Notes under the pieces: generated by a model | The model's database searches: none | What the model saw: the letters and a program-made list of their open reading frames with translations, nothing else | What the model was told of the DNA's origin: nothing | Position numbers and translations under genes: made by a program | NCBI GenBank assembly: GCA_004348925.1 | Contig: RCMX01000002.1 | Span: 106,046 to 170,045, forward strand | Origin: Actinomycetota bacterium | GTDB taxonomy: Bacteria > Actinomycetota > Coriobacteriia > Anaerosomatales > Anaerosomataceae | DNA length: 64,000 bases | Direction: 5' to 3' | Part shown: one piece after another, positions 33,475 through 40,872 of the stretch | Numbering within the stretch: position 1 is the stretch's first letter | Layout of the letters: the number at the start of each line of letters is the position of its first letter

Positions 33475-34589
33475 TTGCGGGTAGCAGGTCGCGTTATCGT
33501 GCTTGTGTCGATTATCGTGTTGGCTGGCTTCGCTCTCTGCGAGGCCGCCCTGGGGTTCTCCGAGACACCGTATGCGGGTCGTGCCGATTATGGAGACACC
33601 TGCTGGTACAGCAACTGTCACGCTGTCTCGAATGTGGATGGGACGGGGCCGCACGGCAACTACAGCGCGACCTCCCGGGTCTGTTCGCTCTGTCATACCC
33701 TGCATGATGCATCCGACTCCGGCATCAAACTACTGCCGCAAGCGACGGTAACAGCCACCTGCCTGATGTGTCACGACGGCACGGGCTCTCCGGGAAGCGG
33801 CGTCTATGGCGCCATTGTCGGAAGGGTCTGACAGTGGGCGCGGAGCACTCCATAAACGCGACCAACGTGGTGCCCGGGGGTGATCCGAGCGGGGGGAGCG
33901 CGACAGTAGCGTTCTCCGAGTCCGGACTCCTGGGGTGCGGGGATTGCCACAGCGTGCACGGCAACAACACGGTAGTTCGATTCGCGGGAGAACGGGCAAG
34001 GAACTCGTCGAACGACACCTTCCGCAACTACGAGCTGCGGAGTACGCGGCTGCTGAAGACGCGTCCGGGAGCGGCAACGACCTCGGTTGCCGAGTACGGC
34101 TCAGACTGGTGTCTGTCATGCCACCGGGGTCGCGCGTCCGGGTCGGGGGTGGTTCACAATCATCCGGTGGAATCGTCCCTCACGACAGTAGCGCCCTACG
34201 TGTATGACAGGGTGCCCCGTATGTACTCGAATTCCTCGACGACACAGGTCCTGGGCACGATGGGGCGCCTCAGTCCCGATCCTGCTACCGGACTCACGCG
34301 GGTCAGGCACAATCGAGCGTTCGTCATGCCGTGGCCGCGAACGTCGCTTCAGGCAGGCCACTACCCGATCTGCATGCAGTGCCATGAGGACACACGGTTC
34401 GTCGGTGAGGTCGGTGCCGTAGCGAGCTCCACCGTATCGGCGGCGAACGGTACGGCCGTTGCCGATAATCCCAGGTTCCAGAACTTCCCACACGAAACAC
34501 TCGGCTATCGGATGCTGGTCGAATCGACCACGACCGCATTCACCGATGACCTTTGCCAGAACTGTCACTCAGTGGCGCAGTTGCCGTAG
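33475..34589 (+). pseudogene. Seven-haem c-type cytochrome disrupted by a one-base frameshift
   Basis: A paralogue of the cytochrome at 29366. Frame 1 (TTG 33475 with SD GGGGGAGGGG, or ATG 33442 without one) ends at TGA 33829-33831 after GVYGAIVGRV. The rest continues one frame back to 34589 (GLTVGAEHSINATNVVPGGD...). The paralogue reads AGG-GGA-CTG where this gene has AGG-GTC-TGA, so one G is missing in the run at 33824-33826. Rejoined, the protein is about 371 aa, as long as the paralogue (370). Haem motifs: one CX4CH (CWYSNCH), then CSLCH, CLMCH, CGDCH, CLSCH, CMQCH, CQNCH. Could be a real mutation, phase variation or a sequencing error. Confidence 0.82.
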
Positions 34590-34617
34590 CGGTCGGGCCC
34601 CGAACCTCCACGTCGTC

Positions 34618-34661
34618 CACGACAGAGCGAGGCGCCCCGGGGGGCGCCTCGCTCTGTCGTG
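34618..34661. terminator. Perfect 44-nt palindromic bidirectional terminator
   Basis: Two perfect 21-nt arms (34618-34638 and 34641-34661) around GG, between the convergent cytochrome and DsrK-like genes. Strong enough to stop transcription from both sides, although U-runs are short. Confidence 0.7.
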
Positions 34662-34674
34662 CTGTCTGTACGTG

Positions 34675-35958
34675 CTAGACGTGGGTCGGCTTGGTCCCCT
34701 TGAGCGGCATGGCTGCCACGACGAGGTCGATGACCTGCCAGACCTGAAGTCCGAGCTCGTGGACCTCGTTGAGCTCTTCGATCTGGAGGCGGCAGTTCTC
34801 GCACGGGCAGGCCAGCACTGTGGCGCCGCTCGCCTTGAGCTGCTCGACCTTCTTGATCCCGGACGCGAGTCGAACGTCCTTGAACTCCTCCATCGCCACG
34901 ATCCCGCCACCGCCACCGCAGCACCACTGCTCTGCGCGGTTCGGCGTCAGGTCGACGAAGTTGTCGGTCACTGCCTTCACGATGTCGCGCGGCTCCTCGA
35001 ACTTGCCGCCGTTGCGACCGAGCTGGCACGGGTCGTGGTAGGTGACCTTGCCCTCGATGAGACCCTTGTCCACCGTGATGCGACCTGACTTGATGTACTG
35101 GTCAACCTTCTCGAGGATGTGGCTGATCTTGAAGGGCATCGGTTCTTTGGACCACGCCTCGTAGAAGAACTCCGCGACGCGGTACGCATGACCGCACTCC
35201 GGAACCACGATCTCCTTCACGCCGAGGCGCTTGGCCTCGTCGATATAGCGCTTGGTGATGAGCCGCGCCTTCTCGACGTCGCCGTAGAAGAAGCCGTAGT
35301 TGGCCGCCTCGAACATCGAGATCGTCCAGTTCTCGCCAGCCTCTTCGAAGATGACGGCGGCCGGACGGATCGAGTGCGCGCCGGCGAGCGCTACGTACAG
35401 GATGTCGGCGCCCTCCTTGTTCACCGGTACCTGTGAGTTCGGGTTGCCGGTGATGGCGCGCACCTCTTCCTGGATGTCCTCGAAGCCGCTCACCATGACG
35501 TCGTTGAACATCTCGGCGTTGTCGCCTTTGAAGATCGCGGCGTCAGCGAGCTGGCCGAGCATCTCGTTGCCTTTGCCCGCGGCGATGAGGATCGCTTTGG
35601 CTACCGAGAGGATCCAGGCGGTGTCGATCGAGAACGGGCAGTAGTACATGCAGCGACGGCAGCCGGTGCAGGCGTAGGTAGAGTCGTACAGCTCGTCGAG
35701 AAGGTTCTCGTCGGGGTCGCGTGCCTCGTAGAGCGCTGGCACGAACTCGCCGGTCTTCGTGAAGTACTTCTTGTAGATCTGACGGATGAGCTCTGCACGA
35801 CGGGCGGGGAGGTACTTGAAATCCCCCGTACCCACGTACTGGTGGCACGCGTCCTTGCAGATCGCGCAGCGCGCACAGATATCCAGGTACTGCTTGAGCT
35901 GGCGGTTCATCTTCTTGTCGATGACCCCTGTGAGGGTCGTGAGCTGCGTTGAGTCCAT
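34675..35958 (-). CDS. DsrK/HdrD-like iron-sulfur protein
   Basis: 427 aa, ATG 35958. N-terminal half has two ferredoxin-type clusters: CARCAICKDACH (residues about 28-39) and CTGCRRCMYYCPF (about 96-108). The C-terminal half has two CCG-domain sites: VPECGHAYR, and HDPCQLGRNGG...QWCCGGGGG...CPCENC. This matches the catalytic subunit of DsrMK, TmcB and HdrD families, which exchange electrons with disulfide or persulfide substrates on the cytoplasmic face. The cytochrome b partner is encoded 2 bp upstream. In DsrMK it passes quinol electrons to a DsrC-type trisulfide; no dsrC or dsrAB is seen in this window. Confidence 0.88.
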   Translation of the reverse strand: MDSTQLTTLTGVIDKKMNRQLKQYLDICARCAICKDACHQYVGTGDFKYLPARRAELIRQIYKKYFTKTGEFVPALYEARDPDENLLDELYDSTYACTGCRRCMYYCPFSIDTAWILSVAKAILIAAGKGNEMLGQLADAAIFKGDNAEMFNDVMVSGFEDIQEEVRAITGNPNSQVPVNKEGADILYVALAGAHSIRPAAVIFEEAGENWTISMFEAANYGFFYGDVEKARLITKRYIDEAKRLGVKEIVVPECGHAYRVAEFFYEAWSKEPMPFKISHILEKVDQYIKSGRITVDKGLIEGKVTYHDPCQLGRNGGKFEEPRDIVKAVTDNFVDLTPNRAEQWCCGGGGGIVAMEEFKDVRLASGIKKVEQLKASGATVLACPCENCRLQIEELNEVHELGLQVWQVIDLVVAAMPLKGTKPTHV

Positions 35959-35960
35959 GC

Positions 35961-36686
35961 TTACTCACTCCTCACAAGGTTGGACGAGAATGCGCCTATC
36001 GCATGCACGAGCTTGCTGAACGGGAAGTACATGAGCAGCAAGTCAGTGAAGAGCATGTGCGTTCCAAGCGAGACGCCGACATTGCTGGCGAGCAGTTCGG
36101 CCGGAATCTCCGGCTTGAACGTCAAGAGGCTCACAAACCACTCGCGGTAGGTGGCTGCGTGGACAACGCCGCCATACACGAACCGCATGTGATCGCCCAT
36201 CACGATGACGCCAAGCAGCAAGAACAGGAGCAGGTAGTCTTCCGGCACCGAAAGGTTCTTGTAGGGGCCGAACGTCCTGCGGGCGATCCAGAAGAGCACG
36301 CCAACGAGCATGAGGGTGCCTGCGATGCTGCCGGACCACGCCGCAAACGTGTTCATGCCGGCTTCGCCGAGCCATGCCGGCAGCAGCGGGAACTCGCGGA
36401 TCAGGCGCAGGTGTCCAACGAACGCGCCGAGTGCGGCCACATGGAACGCCATGGCGAAGATCCACATCGTCGGTTCGATCTTGGCGGACTGCGGGGCGAT
36501 GAACGTGTCGGCGAGCAGCTTGCCGAAGCGCCCCGCGCCGCTCTTCGGCTTCGGGAACATCCCGAGACGGACCGGCGACTTCGGCGTTGTGGCCCACTGG
36601 TAGATGCGCCAGGCCATCCCGCCGAAGAACACCACGGCCGTGAGGTAGATGCCCCAGACGGAGGTGATCCAGAGGTAGGTTTCCAT
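35961..36686 (-). CDS. NarI/DsrM-like membrane cytochrome b subunit
   Basis: 241 aa from ATG 36686 (METYLWITSVWGIYLTAVVFFGGM); SD is weak (AGAGAG). Five hydrophobic helices. Histidines placed for two haem b groups: FHVAALGAFVGHLRL, GDHMRFVYGG, HAATYREW and GTHMLFTDLLLMYFPFSKLVHAIG. This fits nitrate reductase gamma/DsrM, a quinol oxidase subunit. It sits between tusA (10 bp) and the DsrK-like gene (2 bp), so it should anchor the iron-sulfur subunit and connect the menaquinone pool to sulfur chemistry. Confidence 0.87.
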   Translation of the reverse strand: METYLWITSVWGIYLTAVVFFGGMAWRIYQWATTPKSPVRLGMFPKPKSGAGRFGKLLADTFIAPQSAKIEPTMWIFAMAFHVAALGAFVGHLRLIREFPLLPAWLGEAGMNTFAAWSGSIAGTLMLVGVLFWIARRTFGPYKNLSVPEDYLLLFLLLGVIVMGDHMRFVYGGVVHAATYREWFVSLLTFKPEIPAELLASNVGVSLGTHMLFTDLLLMYFPFSKLVHAIGAFSSNLVRSE

Positions 36687-36696
36687 GTCGCTCTCT

Positions 36697-36939
36697 CTAC
36701 TTGACGCGCTTGACGAGGAAGACGAACTCTCCGCCGACCTTCTCGGCCTGCAAGACTTCATTGCCGGTCGACTTCGCCCATGCGGGGATGTCAGCCATGG
36801 CGCCGGGGTCGGTCGCGATGGCACGAATGACGCCGCCGACTTCGACTTTGCCGATGTTCTGGCTCACTTTGACCATCGGAAGCGGGCAGAGAAGGCCCTT
36901 GAGGTCGAGTTCGAGGTCGATCTTGGTTTCGTCGGACAT
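36697..36939 (-). CDS. tusA: TusA family sulfurtransferase
   Basis: 80 aa, ATG 36939, SD AAAGGAG at 6 nt. The catalytic motif LKGLLCPLPMVKVSQ (CPxP) carries the persulfide-accepting cysteine near residue 18, and GGVIRAIATDPGAMADIPAWAK is the conserved second strand/helix. TusA proteins relay sulfane sulfur in the cytoplasm. Neighbours (DsrE-like, DsrMK-like) suggest sulfur respiration or oxidation rather than tRNA thiolation. Confidence 0.93.
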   Translation of the reverse strand: MSDETKIDLELDLKGLLCPLPMVKVSQNIGKVEVGGVIRAIATDPGAMADIPAWAKSTGNEVLQAEKVGGEFVFLVKRVK

Positions 36940-37008
36940 GATTGCTCCTTTGACGGGCCGTACCGGGGCACGACCGGTTGCTGATACACGCTGGTGTGGT
37001 TTGCGGGA

Positions 37009-37497
37009 CTAGATGAACAACTGGATGTCGGCGTCTTGCGCCTTGAGGAGGAAGAACCCGACGCCCACCGGCTCTTTGACTCCGTCGATGAAGCTCTCCT
37101 GCGGCATTTCCATGACGTCCATCGACATCTGGCACCCGTACATGTTCACGCCGAGGTCGATCGCGAGGTCGCGGAGTTCGCTCAGCTTGCTCACGTTGTG
37201 ATTGCCCATCATCTTGCCGAACATCCACCGACCCATGCCGCCAAAGCTGAACTTGGACGGGTTGGCCTTCATGATGTCGCCGCCGTACATCAGACCGAGC
37301 ATGCGGCCGAACAGCGTCTTGCCCGTGCTGACGTTCTTCTTGATCGCGCGCAGGCCCCAGAACGTGAAGAACATGGTCACTTCCATGCCCATCGCGGCTG
37401 CGCCCGTTGCGATGATGAAAGCGCCGAACAACTTGTCCATGTCGCCGCTCATCACCACCATTGCCAGGCTCTTCTGGCGGGGCTCCTCTTCCGGCAT
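37009..37497 (-). CDS. DsrE/DsrF-like peroxiredoxin-type sulfur relay protein (DsrE2-like)
   Basis: 162 aa, ATG 37497, SD GGAGGA at 7-8 nt. Opens with SLAMVVMSGDMDKLFGAFIIATGAAAMGMEVTMFFTFWGLRA, the standard DsrE2/DsrE-like N-terminus with a hydrophobic segment. The putative sulfur-carrying cysteine is in VNMYGCQMSMDVM. Such proteins receive persulfide sulfur from, or pass it to, TusA. It is the first structural gene after the ArsR regulator. Confidence 0.9.
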   Translation of the reverse strand: MPEEEPRQKSLAMVVMSGDMDKLFGAFIIATGAAAMGMEVTMFFTFWGLRAIKKNVSTGKTLFGRMLGLMYGGDIMKANPSKFSFGGMGRWMFGKMMGNHNVSKLSELRDLAIDLGVNMYGCQMSMDVMEMPQESFIDGVKEPVGVGFFLLKAQDADIQLFI

Positions 37498-37549
37498 CTA
37501 GCGTTCCTCCTTTTGAGACTCAGGGTATGTTGACGACCCGAGGGCCGCT

Positions 37550-37900
37550 TCAGCCTTGGTCGTGTTCACCCGGAGCGGCCGCGGTACGGCTCTGCTCTTC
37601 GAGTGACTCGCGCATGACCTCGGTGATGAGGTCGAAAGCGACGAGGATCTTGGGATTCGACAGGGTGTAGAAGATGTTGGAACCCGACCGGCGTGAACGG
37701 ACGACGCCGCGGCTGCGCATGATCGAGAGGTGTTGGGAGAGCGTCGCCTGCGGGATGCCGGTCCGAGAAGCGATCTCGCTCACCGAAACCTCACCGTCGC
37801 GAAGACTCTCAAGGATCATCTGCCGCTTGGGGTTAGCAAGCGTCTTGCAGACCTCCGAATGAAGACAGTAGAAGCTTTCGTCGTCCACGGTTTCCTCCAT
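37550..37900 (-). CDS. ArsR family repressor of the sulfur operon
   Basis: 116 aa, ATG 37900. Winged helix of ArsR/SmtB type: CKTLANPKRQMILESLRDGEVSVSEIASRTGIPQATLSQHLSIMRSRGVV, then the wing RRSGSNIFYTL. Two cysteines lie near the start (C12 and C18: YCLHSEVCKTL), unlike the ELCVCDL metal site of ArsR. They could form a disulfide or polysulfide bridge as in persulfide-sensing ArsR members, though those use a different pair. Its promoter overlaps a 19-bp palindrome, so autoregulation is likely, with dsrE, tusA and the DsrMK-like genes under its control. Confidence 0.9.
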   Translation of the reverse strand: MEETVDDESFYCLHSEVCKTLANPKRQMILESLRDGEVSVSEIASRTGIPQATLSQHLSIMRSRGVVRSRRSGSNIFYTLSNPKILVAFDLITEVMRESLEEQSRTAAAPGEHDQG

Positions 37901-37910
37901 TGCTACTCAC

Positions 37911-37934
37911 ATATGCGAATATGCGAATATGATG
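37911..37934. repeat. Short direct repeats ATATGCGA upstream of arsR
   Basis: Two tandem copies of ATATGCGA (37911-37918, 37919-37926) followed by a partial third (ATATGATG), just downstream of the predicted arsR transcription start. May be secondary regulator half-sites. Confidence 0.5.
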
Positions 37935-37944
37935 CCATCATATT
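37926..37944. promoter_or_regulatory. Perfect 19-bp palindrome, probable ArsR operator
   Basis: AATATGATG-C-CATCATATT, both arms exact. It covers the -10 element and start site of the minus-strand arsR promoter, the classic position for repression. Confidence 0.65.
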
Positions 37945-37968
37945 AGGACTTGCTAACAATCAATGCAA
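37940..37968 (-). promoter_or_regulatory. Promoter of the arsR-dsrE-tusA-dsrMK-like operon
   Basis: On the minus strand TTGCAT (37968-37963), 17-bp spacer, TAATAT (37945-37940). Start predicted near 37933, about 33 nt before ATG 37900. Confidence 0.65.
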
Positions 37969-38043
37969 GTGGCTTCACAAGCGATTCGTCCCGATGGCGT
38001 CAACCGTCCGTCCGAAGTGCCTTCGGCGCGTGTTGGCGCTGCT

Positions 38044-38071
38044 TTGAACCCCCGATGGCGCGTGCTACGAT
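38044..38071 (+). promoter_or_regulatory. Promoter of the chemosensory operon
   Basis: TTGAAC (38044-38049), 16-bp spacer, TACGAT (38066-38071) with an extended TG at 38063-38064; about 70-nt leader to GTG 38147. Confidence 0.5.
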
Positions 38072-38146
38072 TAAGCGCGCATGAACCCTTGCGTGGGCGC
38101 CGTCGACCGGCTGCCGCGCTGACACGAACCGGACGGAGAGGATCAC

Positions 38147-38893
38147 GTGGCCCTCGAGGGTAACCTCAAGGACTTCTCACTCGCGGACATGTTCCGTCTG
38201 CTGGCGTCCGGTCGGAAGACCGGGACGCTGCATCTTGAGTTGCCGGATGCGCAGGGGAAGGTCTGCTTCAAGAAGGGTCGCGTCTTCTTCGCGTCCAGCA
38301 ACTGGCACAGGGAGTCGCTCGGCCGACGTATCGTGAAGGCCGGCGTGATCTCCGAGAAGCAGCTCCGCCAGGCGCTCGGCTTGCAGAAGATCCAGAAGAA
38401 GGAGAAGGCGGACCGTCGCCTGGGGCAGATTCTCGTCGACGAAGGCTACCTGGACGCCAAGGTCCTCGAGACCTTCATTCAGGAGCAGATCAACGACACG
38501 CTCTTCGATCTCTTTCGTTGGGAAGACGGCCAGCTTCGCTTCGAAGGTGACGAGACGTGCGAAGAAGAGGACATCGGGATCTCGGTGTCCGTCGAGAACA
38601 TCATCATGGAGTCGTCCCGACGTCTTGAGCTCTGGGGCCGGATCAGGCAGAAGATCCCCTCGCTGGAGACCGAGTTCATCATGGCCTCCGCGCCCGGGGA
38701 CAAATCCATGGAGATCCACCTGAAGCCGAAGGAATGGATGTTGCTGTGCTACCTGCATGGCGGCCGGTCGGTGAAGGAGCTGGTCGGCCTGACCGGCTAC
38801 AACGATTTCGAGACCGCGAGGATCCTCTACGGCATGTACTCAGCCGGACTCATAGAGCGAATAGGAGACGACGCTGACGGCGTCGTCGACTGA
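38147..38893 (+). CDS. DUF4388 domain protein, head of the chemosensory operon
   Basis: 248 aa, GTG 38147, SD GGAGAGGA. The N-terminus MALEGNLKDFSLADMFRLL...KTGTLHLE...GRVFFASS is a DUF4388/PatA-like domain often fused or linked to two-component and gliding systems. A central helical part (LGQILVDEGYLDAKVLETFIQEQINDTLFDLF) resembles the MshEN-like N-domain of pilus ATPases. The C-terminus (MLLCYLHGGRSVKELVGLTGYNDFETARILYGM) looks like a winged helix. Probably an adaptor for type IV pilus or chemosensory signalling. Confidence 0.82.
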   Translation: MALEGNLKDFSLADMFRLLASGRKTGTLHLELPDAQGKVCFKKGRVFFASSNWHRESLGRRIVKAGVISEKQLRQALGLQKIQKKEKADRRLGQILVDEGYLDAKVLETFIQEQINDTLFDLFRWEDGQLRFEGDETCEEEDIGISVSVENIIMESSRRLELWGRIRQKIPSLETEFIMASAPGDKSMEIHLKPKEWMLLCYLHGGRSVKELVGLTGYNDFETARILYGMYSAGLIERIGDDADGVVD

Positions 38894-38904
38894 GGGCGTG
38901 ACCG

Positions 38905-40413
38905 GTGAACGGTGAGGGTCTCGCGAAGGACTTGACGATTGATGAGTTCGCGCGCTTTCGCGACTTCATCCACTCATCCTCCGGCATCTTCCTTGAGGAC
39001 GGCAAGCTCGACTCGTTGCGCATATCGCTCGTCACGCGGGCGACCCGGTTCGGGTACTCGTCTTTCGACGACTACTACCGACTGCTCGTGCAAGACGACC
39101 AGGAGTTCAACGAGCTCATGAACCTGGTCACGATCAACGAGACGAGCTTCTTCCGGTTCCCCCAGCAGTTCGCGGCGCTGCGAAGCAAGATCCTGCCCGA
39201 GATCATGGCGGGCAAACCACAATCCAACCGCAACATCCGAATCTGGTCGGCGGGATGCTCCACCGGCGAGGAGCCGTACTCACTCGGCATGACGTGCATC
39301 GATGCCGGCGTACAGGGGCTCGGGTGGAAGCCCCAGATCCTCGGGACCGATGTCTCCACGAAGGCTCTCTCGGCTGCCAAGAAGGGCATCTACGGCAAGC
39401 GTGCGATGCTCAACGTCTCCAAAGACGTCGTTGCGAGGCACTTCGAGCCGGCGAACGACCTGTTCGCTGTGGCGCCGCATGTTCGTAGCGTTGTCGACTT
39501 CGGCTACCACAATCTCATCAAGGAGCCGTATCCGCTCTCCCTCATGGGGAACTGGGATATCATCTTCTGCCGCAACGTCACCATCTACTTCAAGATGGAA
39601 TCGACCAAGCGCGTCGTCTCCAACTTCTACAACAGCCTGAACGAGGGCGGCTATCTGTTCATCGGCCATTCCGAGACGCTCTCATCGATCAGTGACGTCT
39701 TCGAGGCGGTCGAGGTCGACGGCGTCTTCTTGTATCGGAAGCCTCGCGCGAAGCGGTTGTTCGCCGCGGCCCGACCGGGACAGCGACCACCCATCGTAGT
39801 GCCGCCGGTTTCTGCCGTGGCGAAGCCTGCGTCCCGAACGCCTCGCCAGCCGACCCCCGCCCCCGCACCTGTCCCGGCGCCTGCAGAGTGCGGCGACGGG
39901 GAGGATCTCCTCGCCCAGGCGAGGCAGTGCCTTGAGCAAGGACATCCCGAGCGGGTTCTCGACCTCGTCGCACGTATCCTCGCTAACGACGCAGGCAACG
40001 CAGAAGCGCACCTGCTGTCGGCGTACGTGCACGCTGACTCCGGCGACTACGTCGAGGCGTTGGAAGCGTGTCACCGGGCGCTTGCGATCAACCCGCTGCT
40101 TCCGGTCGCCCGGTACATCCTCGGCATCATCCACCAGCGCCAGGGCGATCCTGTCCGTGCGATCAGCGAGCTCAAGAAGACGATCTACATCGACGCGGAT
40201 TTCGCGCTCGCGCACCTGAATCTCGCGAACATCTACAAAGCTCAGCGCAAGTGGGAATCTGCCGCGCGCGAGTACGAGAATGCGCTGCGAGCGCTCTATA
40301 AGAGCCCTGAGGGTTCGTGGACCGAGTTCCTCGGCGGGTTCAAGGCGGATCTGCTTGCGAAGACCTGTGAGCGCAGTCTGCTAGAGTGTCGGAAGGCGAT
40401 GGGGGCCGCCTGA
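38905..40413 (+). CDS. cheR: CheR methyltransferase with C-terminal TPR repeats
   Basis: 502 aa, GTG 38905 with SD GAGGG (38892-38896). N-terminal CheR helical domain (DFIHSSSGIFLEDGKLDSL), SAM-binding motif IRIWSAGCSTGEEPYSLGM, and the active region NWDIIFCRNVTIYF...GYLFIGHSETL. A proline-rich linker (about 295-325) leads to TPR repeats (AHLLSAYVHADSGDYVEALEACHRAL...). It methylates glutamates of the MCP at 43924. TPR-bearing CheR proteins are typical of FrzF-like and alternative-function systems rather than classic flagellar ones. Confidence 0.94.
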   Translation: MNGEGLAKDLTIDEFARFRDFIHSSSGIFLEDGKLDSLRISLVTRATRFGYSSFDDYYRLLVQDDQEFNELMNLVTINETSFFRFPQQFAALRSKILPEIMAGKPQSNRNIRIWSAGCSTGEEPYSLGMTCIDAGVQGLGWKPQILGTDVSTKALSAAKKGIYGKRAMLNVSKDVVARHFEPANDLFAVAPHVRSVVDFGYHNLIKEPYPLSLMGNWDIIFCRNVTIYFKMESTKRVVSNFYNSLNEGGYLFIGHSETLSSISDVFEAVEVDGVFLYRKPRAKRLFAAARPGQRPPIVVPPVSAVAKPASRTPRQPTPAPAPVPAPAECGDGEDLLAQARQCLEQGHPERVLDLVARILANDAGNAEAHLLSAYVHADSGDYVEALEACHRALAINPLLPVARYILGIIHQRQGDPVRAISELKKTIYIDADFALAHLNLANIYKAQRKWESAAREYENALRALYKSPEGSWTEFLGGFKADLLAKTCERSLLECRKAMGAA

Positions 40414-40488
40414 TGGGGCGGGCACTAAAGCAAACACGCGCGTGGGGCGATACATCACTGGAGAGCGGTGTCGAGGAGGGAGCTGGGA

Positions 40489-40866
40489 ATGCCTGCACGC
40501 ATACTCGCGGTTGACGATAGCCCGACCATACTTGAGATGATCAAGGCGATTCTCGAGGCTGGCGGTTACGACGTCATCACCGCCGCCGACGGCGCGGAAG
40601 CGCTGGAGACGGCACGTAGCGAGAAGCCTGACTTGATCCTACTCGATGTGATGCTGCCCAAGCTGGACGGCTATCGCGTTTGCCGCTTGCTGAAGTTCGA
40701 CCAGAACTACAAGAACATCCCGATCATCATGCTCACGGCGAAGACCGAGGAGCAGTCGATGGCGACCGGTATCCGTACCGGTGCGAACCAGTACCTCACC
40801 AAACCCGTGGAACCCGACACACTGCTCTCGGCCGTCGCCGAAGAGCTCGCGAAGGTGCAGGGCTAG
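40489..40866 (+). CDS. CheY-like single-domain response regulator
   Basis: 125 aa, ATG 40489, SD AGGAGGG at 8 nt. Receiver features: acidic pair ILAVDDSPT, phospho-acceptor Asp in LILLDVMLPKLDGYRV, Thr in IIMLTAKTEEQS, Lys in YLTKPVEPDTL. No output domain, so it works by protein contact, probably on a type IV pilus motor. The intact phosphorylation site makes it the likely phosphate acceptor from CheA. 6 bp before the PilB-like gene. Confidence 0.93.
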   Translation: MPARILAVDDSPTILEMIKAILEAGGYDVITAADGAEALETARSEKPDLILLDVMLPKLDGYRVCRLLKFDQNYKNIPIIMLTAKTEEQSMATGIRTGANQYLTKPVEPDTLLSAVAEELAKVQG

Positions 40867-40872
40867 GCGCAG

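Noticed and set aside
33820-33832. Programmed -1 frameshift in the second cytochrome
   Set aside because: No slippery heptamer of the X-XXY-YYZ type and no stimulatory structure evident; the intact paralogue has one more G, so a simple one-base loss explains it.
37911-37934. CRISPR-like or microsatellite repeat
   Set aside because: Only two and a half 8-bp copies with no spacers; more likely regulator half-sites.
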